Of a stretch of 64,000 bases of DNA, positions 58,764-64,000 are shown piece after piece; the stretch's first letter is position 1, and every line of letters begins with the position of its first letter. This DNA comes from Gnetum montanum (lineage: Eukaryota > Streptophyta > Gnetopsida > Gnetales > Gnetaceae). The position numbers and the translations under genes were made by a program. The notes below the pieces were generated by a model, which had not been told where the DNA came from, ran no database searches, and saw only the letters and a list, made by a program, of their open reading frames with translations. The DNA is taken from positions 226,723 to 290,722 of the forward strand of contig MNCI01007825.1 in the NCBI GenBank assembly GCA_015680685.1, written 5' to 3'.

Positions 58764-59775
58764 CCATCTTCTGCATTTAACTATGTGCTCCTTTACATAT
58801 TTTCCTTACTACACACATTCTCCATCAAATTTTTGATATTTTTAGCTTTCAAAAACCCTCTTCTTTGATTTCATCATATTCTTGGATTTTTTGGGACTCC
58901 ATAGACCCCAAATTCATTCATAAATTCCTTGTATTTTTTGAAATACTCAAGTTTAAAAATTTTGTTTATGGGCCCCGTAAACGGGGCCCCATCAATGGAA
59001 CCCATGCATACATGAGGTCCCGTATACATGGCCTCGTTAACACAATGCAAAAATATTATAAATATGTGTGACCCCCCTTACAAATTTTCACATTTTCTCA
59101 CAAACACCAAGGGATTTTTCACAATTTTTAGAGCCCAAAACCTTCCAAAGCCCATAACTTCCTAATCATTTGTTCAAATCACTATGTTCTTTGACCCTAT
59201 AGCTTTAGGAGGTACGCTCTTAGTCATGGGGACCACAAATGTGCTATTTTGCTAAAAAAAAGGTTTTTGACATTTTTCTAACTCCCACAAATTTTTAACC
59301 AAAAAATAAACATTTAAACACCAAATTACAGAAGTTAAACCCTTCCAACAAGCTTCGATTACACTTATAATAAGAACTTTATTAATAAGATAAAAATAAA
59401 ATAATCAATCTGCCATGGTTCAAGTGTAGCCGGGTGTAACTAATTAATGATATAAGGTATTCAAATATTTTAAGTTACACATTATATCTACTAATTCACA
59501 GATGTGTTTGGACTGCAAATGACACCAAAAGGCAAAAACACATAGGAAGGAAACCCATCTCAACCAAGGGAGAAATGGCCAAGAATGAGAAGGGGCCAAG
59601 GACAAGCCTAAGACGAACTAATGGCAACCCATGCTGCAAGACCTCTTAAGGAAGAGGTTGAAATGGAGTCTAACAAACTATTTCCATGCGGACGAGGCAC
59701 TAGCTCAACAAGTAAACCTTGAGGTGACCTTGATGGAGGCTTGTCTAAATCAAATCAGATCAAGGGATGTCTATG
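58764..59775 (+). mobile_element. Fragment G: plus-strand spacer and ORF3 start
   Basis: From CATCTTCTGCAT onward it aligns with element C 27770-28750. It carries an internal promoter-like block and the ORF3 start ATG at 59519 (MTPKGKNT, then TAG), followed by text like C (SQPREKWPRMRRGQGQA). It ends near 59775, where unrelated sequence begins. It meets element D head to head. Confidence 0.7.
58970..59065 (+). promoter_or_regulatory. Fragment G internal promoter-like block
   Basis: Inverted words GGGCCCCGTAAACGGGGCCC and CCCGTATACATGGCCTCG precede TATAAATA at 59058-59065, 461 bp before the ORF3 ATG. The first is a near-perfect palindrome. No LTR of this copy is present for comparison. Confidence 0.45.
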
Positions 59776-59804
59776 TTGATGACCATTTGGGACGCGACCG
59801 CCAA

Positions 59805-61203
59805 TGAGTGTCCTCGAACAAGATTTAGGTGCTTGTTGCTCTCTAGCAACACCAAGGCCTAGATACCTCCAAATAAACTCAGTAATTAATGTGAGTATGT
59901 GTGTGTGTTGTTGTGGCGTGCGGTTGTGAAACAGGAAACGATTGCGTTATGTGTAAACTATAGATGACTTGTTTTAAAGAGATTCAGCCAACTTTGCCAA
60001 GTATTGTGAGTTGTTGAAAGTTTCCTATTTTTTCCAACTGCCTAGTCTATGCGGTCCTTATAATACCTACTTGTAACAAATAAATTTTTCAAAAAAATTT
60101 GAGCACAACTCTATGAATCTACTTCTAATTTTCCCCAGAGAAAGAGATAGTTCCACAAGAAAACTAGAAATCGAGCAAGATTCAATGGAAATAGATAGAA
60201 AAGAAAGTAGATTTGTGTAGACCTCAACTATTTAAACAAGGTAAAATGACATAAGTAAACACTTCGCAATAAAGCTATCGCAAATTCAATATCTACAAAT
60301 TGTTCAAACTTCCAAGGCTCAAATAAGCAATTTCTTCAAGACAATTCTACTATGCTACCAAAAAATTGCTGCATAAACTATTATGTACGAGACTCCATTT
60401 TGGCTAGATAATAGATGTCAATGATTGCATTCAACAGAACCTTCGAAAGGCTCGACAATTTCTGATTGAAATACCACGGAAATTCACTTTAAAGATAAAA
60501 AGAAGCTATTATGGTCCCATCAAAATACCAAATATTTTTTGAACCCTCTTGACTATTTAATTGTTCAACGGCATGACTACAAGCAGAGGCTCTCTTACAA
60601 CGATCCCAATAGCGGTTCTTATACGTTGCACAATAATAAAATTTACTACTAAAATGCTCTTAAGGCTTTTAAACACAAGCACTTCTATGGAAAAATTTTA
60701 ACAGAAATTTCTATCGGGCAACAAGAACGATAAGAGCAATCTAAAAATCCCAAAATTACTTGCCAAGGATGATACTATCTAAACCACTTAGCTAAAAAAT
60801 TTAAACAAAATAAAAAAAATTAAAAACATAACTCACAGTACTATGACAAAGAGGCTGAAATCTTTTCTTTAGCAAGCCATCTTACAAGCAATCTTGTTTA
60901 CAAATATTCCAAGTGTGATCTCAAAAGTGATGATGATGTGAGACCCCCATATGATCCCTCCTCCTTGACCCCTAAAGCCTTTTTATAGGGTTCAAAGGTA
61001 GTTAGGTAAGTTACATATTCAAACATATCTTACTTAACTTCTCTCCCAAGTATCTTGGCCAACCAATTAGGAGATTACTTGCCCAACAACTTAGGAGGTT
61101 ACTTGCCCAACAAGTTAGGTAAGTTACAAAAATCTTGGATGGTTGTAACCACCATAGAGATAAAAAAGCTATGGTTGACAAGTGTCCCATTGTTAAATAA
61201 ACA
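59805..61203 (-). repeat. Possible minus-strand LTR H of another element
   Basis: On the minus strand: start TGTTTATTTAAC, repeated AACTTGTTGGGCAAGTAAC-type text (61050-61120), CCCTATAAAAAGGC near 60980, and end near CGAGGACACTCA followed by TTGGCGGTCGCGTCCC, which could be a primer site. No internal coding follows because fragment G starts at once. Ends are tentative. Confidence 0.35.
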
Positions 61204-61272
61204 TCTTATGCATATATTTTAAAATTTTTAATTATATTCTTCTTCTTTCTTATCCTAATAGTAATAGTAACG

Positions 61273-61716
61273 ATGGAGTTGAGGCATACATGGGTGGATA
61301 AGTATATGCATATCAATGGTGATGATGACAAATGCAGAAGTGGTTCCAGTGTGGTTTGGATGTTCCATATCAATGGAAATAATGAGAGATCAGTGATGCT
61401 ATGCATCGGCATCACCTACATCAGAAGCAGCATCCACACTTGGCTGCACCGCTACAACCAACGCACATACCGAGTCACAAACGAGTTGCTTCCCTCGCTT
61501 CATCTCACGCCAGAGTCATTACAGACTGTAGCTGTGCAACTTTCTGGCCCAGGAGCCACAGTCGCTGCGGCTGCTTTGGCATCATCTGTATCATCAGTCC
61601 AAAAGTGGGATTTCCTTAGTGTGGCAGAGTTCCATGGCCTTGTTGACCTCCTCGGCAGCACCGCCGGAGCATCTGCGTCCTCAGCCAAAATGAAGGTACT
61701 CTCTAACGCGTGTTGA
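61273..61716 (+). CDS. Exon-like ORF of unknown nature
   Basis: A 147-codon frame whose second half is richer in GC than its surroundings: LLPSLHLTPESLQTVAVQLS, GPGATVAAAALASSVSSVQK, WDFLSVAEFHGLVDLLGS. AAG|GTACTC near 61694 could be a splice donor, giving an exon ending in SSAKMK. The first part (before about 61430) is less protein-like. It may be an exon of a broken host gene or part of element I. I do not recognise the family. Confidence 0.3.
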   Translation: MELRHTWVDKYMHINGDDDKCRSGSSVVWMFHINGNNERSVMLCIGITYIRSSIHTWLHRYNQRTYRVTNELLPSLHLTPESLQTVAVQLSGPGATVAAAALASSVSSVQKWDFLSVAEFHGLVDLLGSTAGASASSAKMKVLSNAC

Positions 61717-61854
61717 AACACCACAAAAAATTTCAAGTTTGGTGCTTGTCCAACAAGAAGCAGATCCCTGTGACCCTCAGACGGCGTCGGCTACATTTGG
61801 AGTCACACATGGTAATTTCGAGGATTGAAACACTCGATTTTTACCAAGTGTTGT

Positions 61855-62170
61855 GCCAGCATCTACGCCTAACGTATACGCCCAGCGTATACGCCAGACG
61901 CCCAGCATGCACGCCTCACATGTACGCTCAACAGGTGCAACAGGAGCAAGAATTGAAGCAAGTCGGCGGCCAGCATCCATCAGCGTATACGCCCAGCGTC
62001 CATCCAAGTTCACACGCCCAGCAAGTCCAACGTATACGCCCAGCGTATACGCTGGCCTGATGTAGCGTATATGCCCAGCGTATACCATATTTCTAAAATG
62101 TGCACGCCCGGTCAACACGCCATGTGTCTCCCAACCCGATTTTCCCGGTAACCCTTCCCCTATAAAAGGC
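61855..62170 (+). promoter_or_regulatory. Element I U3-like region with GCGTATACGC palindromes and TATA box
   Basis: The palindrome GCGTATACGC or close variants occurs about eight times from 61875 to 62085, often as CAGCGTATACGCC. TATAAAAGGC begins at 62161. This mirrors the U3 layout of B and E: palindromes, then TATA. LTR ends are not identifiable. Confidence 0.5.
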
Positions 62171-62399
62171 CTAGTTTTCCGCATTTTTAAGATCGGCAAA
62201 AATTTAACAAAGCAGACCCAGAGCAATTACGCTGTAAAACCAGAGCTTGAAACCCTCACATGCTGGGAAGTCCTGTACGTTGAGCACACTCTACGCTCCG
62301 CCTACTGTACGAATCAGCCGCCTCCCTGCACCAACCAGGGCTTTACGTCCGCCTTGTGTACACGCACAACTGCGTTAAGACCGGTACCTCGAAAACTGT

Positions 62400-62760
62400 A
62401 TTCTTACAGTGTCATTGTTACAGTTTACATTCTGTTTACGCTCACATTGTTTATGATGTTTACATTTGTCTACGCTATTTAAAATTGTTTACGTTGTTTA
62501 CGCTGCACTTACACTTTACGCTGTCTAAACCCTGTTTACGCTTTACGCTTTACGCTCTGTTTACGCTGTCTACGCCCTGTTTACACTGTTTATGCTGTAC
62601 ACGCCCTGTTTACACTTTACGCTGTCTACGCCCTGTTCACACTGTTTACGCTGTATACGCCTCGTTTACGCTGTTTACACCTTGTTTACACCCTGTTTTC
62701 ACTATTCGCCCTTTTTACGCCCGTTACACAGTTTACGCATAACCCAGCGTATAACACTTC
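62400..62760 (+). repeat. GTTTACGCTGT-type simple repeat region
   Basis: Words TTTACGCTG, TCTACGCCCTG and TTTACACTG recur with irregular spacing of 8-25 bases. It lies after the TATA box, so it would be in the R/U5 or leader of element I. Confidence 0.7.
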
Positions 62761-63037
62761 GGTGGCGCTCGTGTAAATCCTTGTCTGATCCGCGTGCGGA
62801 CCACCTAAAGTGCCCTACCTTCGTGCATTCCAGCTCGCCCTCAGGCGAAGGTAGGGTTGTCTATGCTCGTCCCACGATCCCGCGGTCTCTGTTTTTCTTT
62901 CCAGCCGGGGACCGACGATTTCGGGCGGTACAGAAATTGGCACTAGAAGGAGGGCCTTCGCTTGAACAAGTTGACTGTACGCTTCCCAGCATCTACGCTC
63001 GTCAGCTTTTTTTCGCTGCCCTGTTTAAACCCGACTC
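62761..63037 (+). other. Element I leader, mostly non-repetitive part
   Basis: Higher in GC than the rest. TGGCGCTCGTG at about 62762 could be the start of a primer site, but I cannot match it to a tRNA. No supported gene. Confidence 0.3.
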
Positions 63038-63360
63038 TCAGCGTCTACGCTGTCAATCTTCCAGCGTCTGCACTGCGATCAGAACACTTAGCGTCTACAC
63101 TGTCAACCTGCCAGCGTCTACGCTGCATACTTAGTGTCTACGCTGCCCGAAGAACAACGTCTACGCTGCATACTTAGCGTCTACACTGCTCGAAGACTAG
63201 CGTCTACGCTGCATACTTGGCGTTTACGCTGCATACTAGCCAGCGTTTACGCTGAACACTTAGTGTTTACGCTGCACACTGGCCAGCGTTTACGCTGAAC
63301 ACTTAGCGTTTATGCTGCACACTGGCCAGCGTTTACGCTGAACACTTAGCATTTACACTC
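63038..63360 (+). repeat. 43 bp tandem array of AGCGTNTACGCT motifs
   Basis: The word CGT in AGCGTYTACGCT recurs at 63115, 63158, 63201, 63244, 63287 and 63330, exactly 43 bases apart. A second, weaker copy sits about 21-22 bases into each unit, joined by GCATACTTAG, GAACACTTAG or GCACACTGGCC. Less regular copies start at 63042. The array stops 30 bases before the ATG at 63390. Confidence 0.9.
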
Positions 63361-63389
63361 AAACCTTTTTGCATACACAATCTATCATT

Positions 63390-64000
63390 ATGAATCCCGC
63401 AAACACCACTGCTGCCACTACCCAGAACATTGACACCTTAGATGCCATGGCTACCCAACAGTCTGTCACACCACATTTGGGAGGGAAATCCACGATGGGG
63501 CCCCGTCGATCTTTGAGGTTACAAGGGAGAGATCCAGCCGCTAACGTTATAACCCAAGATGAGTATAACTTCATCTGCATTAAGATACAAGCCGGCCTGG
63601 CAGTGGATCGGGCCGAAATCGAGGTGAAGAGACAATTCGAACTCTTTTACAAGGGAGGACACAAGTTCATCCCTTCCCCATATGATGTAATCCCCATTCC
63701 AGAATAATTCTCGGAGCTCTTTACTCAACTCCTTCTACACAGGAGCCAGTCATTGGACCAACCCGCGCTAGGGCCTCAGCCAGGGGAAGAAGATGAGTTC
63801 ACTGCCCAATCTGAGCAGGGAGACTCATACCACAGATTGAGCCCCCAAGCACAGATGAACCCCATCTTCCATCCCGGGACGGGGGAAGCCCTGTCCGTAA
63901 AACACACTGGACTCGCCCAAGTTCAGATGCCACCACCGGAAACGCCAGCACTCGTGCACATTCCGCTGCCGAGCGAGCCCCAACCTCACACCTTCCCCAT
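63390..64000 (+). pseudogene. Element I gag-like ORF, runs off the window
   Basis: ATG 63390 (MNPANTTAATTQNIDTLDAM) follows the repeat leader. About 105 codons read GPRRSLRLQGRD, YNFICIKIQAGLAVDRAEIE and FELFYKGGHKFIPSPYDVIP before TAA at 63705-63707. The same frame then stays open to 64000 as Pro/Gln/Glu-rich text (PQPGEEDEFTAQSEQ, PPPETPALVHIPLP). Position suggests gag of an LTR element, but no gag core or zinc knuckle is reached. It may equally be an ORF3-like protein, since ORF3 also begins with a basic, Gln-rich part. Confidence 0.45.

Noticed and set aside
62592-63134. 180-codon plus-strand ORF
   Set aside because: It is a translation through the TTTACGCTG and AGCGTCTACGCT repeats, with repetitive composition and no domain text.
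63038-63360. CRISPR-like regular repeats
   Set aside because: The 43 bp units are contiguous with no unique spacers and the context is a plant retroelement leader.

Overview
The window looks like nuclear DNA from a large-genome seed plant. It is AT-rich and gene-poor, and is almost wholly built of old, nested, stop-ridden LTR retrotransposons. A gymnosperm would fit, but nothing here proves it. At least six copies (A to F, plus fragment G) belong to one Ty3/Gypsy lineage that I place near Athila/Tat. The reasons are a primer-binding site matching the 3' end of tRNA-Asp, LTRs bounded by TGATGA...TCATCA, the order gag-pro-RT-RNase H-integrase, and after integrase a ~1.5-2 kb spacer followed by a third ORF (ORF3). 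ORF3 resembles the 'putative plant transposon protein' (env-position) domain fused to a long coiled-coil tail.

Layout. Element A (+, 1-7965; 5' end outside the window). A fragment of a different, Tat-like Gypsy element with unusual domain order (8690-9994). Element B (+, 9995-18828 and into an assembly gap at 18829-19687), which has gag and ORF3 but no pol. Element C (+, 19688-32467), nearly full length with gag, pro, RT, RH, IN and ORF3. Element F (-, 32603-39400), with gag but no visible pol. A diverged ~210 bp tandem repeat (39480-40260). A small island with the only convincing host gene (+, about 41.4-43.4 kb, five exons, unknown function, internal 68-codon duplication). Element E (+, 45246-48342), gag joined directly to the ORF3 tail. 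A LINE fragment (-, 48343-48544). Element D (-, 48545-58763), with 3' LTR, ORF3, pol and the end of gag. Fragment G (+, 58764-59775), meeting D head to head. A possible unrelated minus-strand LTR H (59805-61203). An unexplained exon-like ORF (61273-61716). Element I (+, about 61850-64000), whose leader is packed with AGCGTNTACGCT motifs, including a clean 43 bp tandem array, before a gag-like ORF.

The most interesting signal is architectural. In A, B, C, D and G a second TATA box lies 448-476 bp upstream of the ORF3 start. In B and D, and less clearly in A, C and G, it is preceded by the same kind of short palindromic motifs that precede the TATA box in that element's own LTR. In B both sites carry GATATCGCGTACGCGATATC-type palindromes. 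This suggests a dedicated internal promoter for ORF3, kept in step with the LTR promoter, similar in idea to the internal promoter of foamy viruses. Together with the pol-less gag+ORF3 element B and conserved noncoding blocks in the spacer and before the polypurine tract, it points to a retroelement system in which ORF3 is separately transcribed.

Almost all coding copies are dead. In-frame stops and primer-site changes are largely C-to-T or G-to-A, as expected from deamination of methylated DNA.
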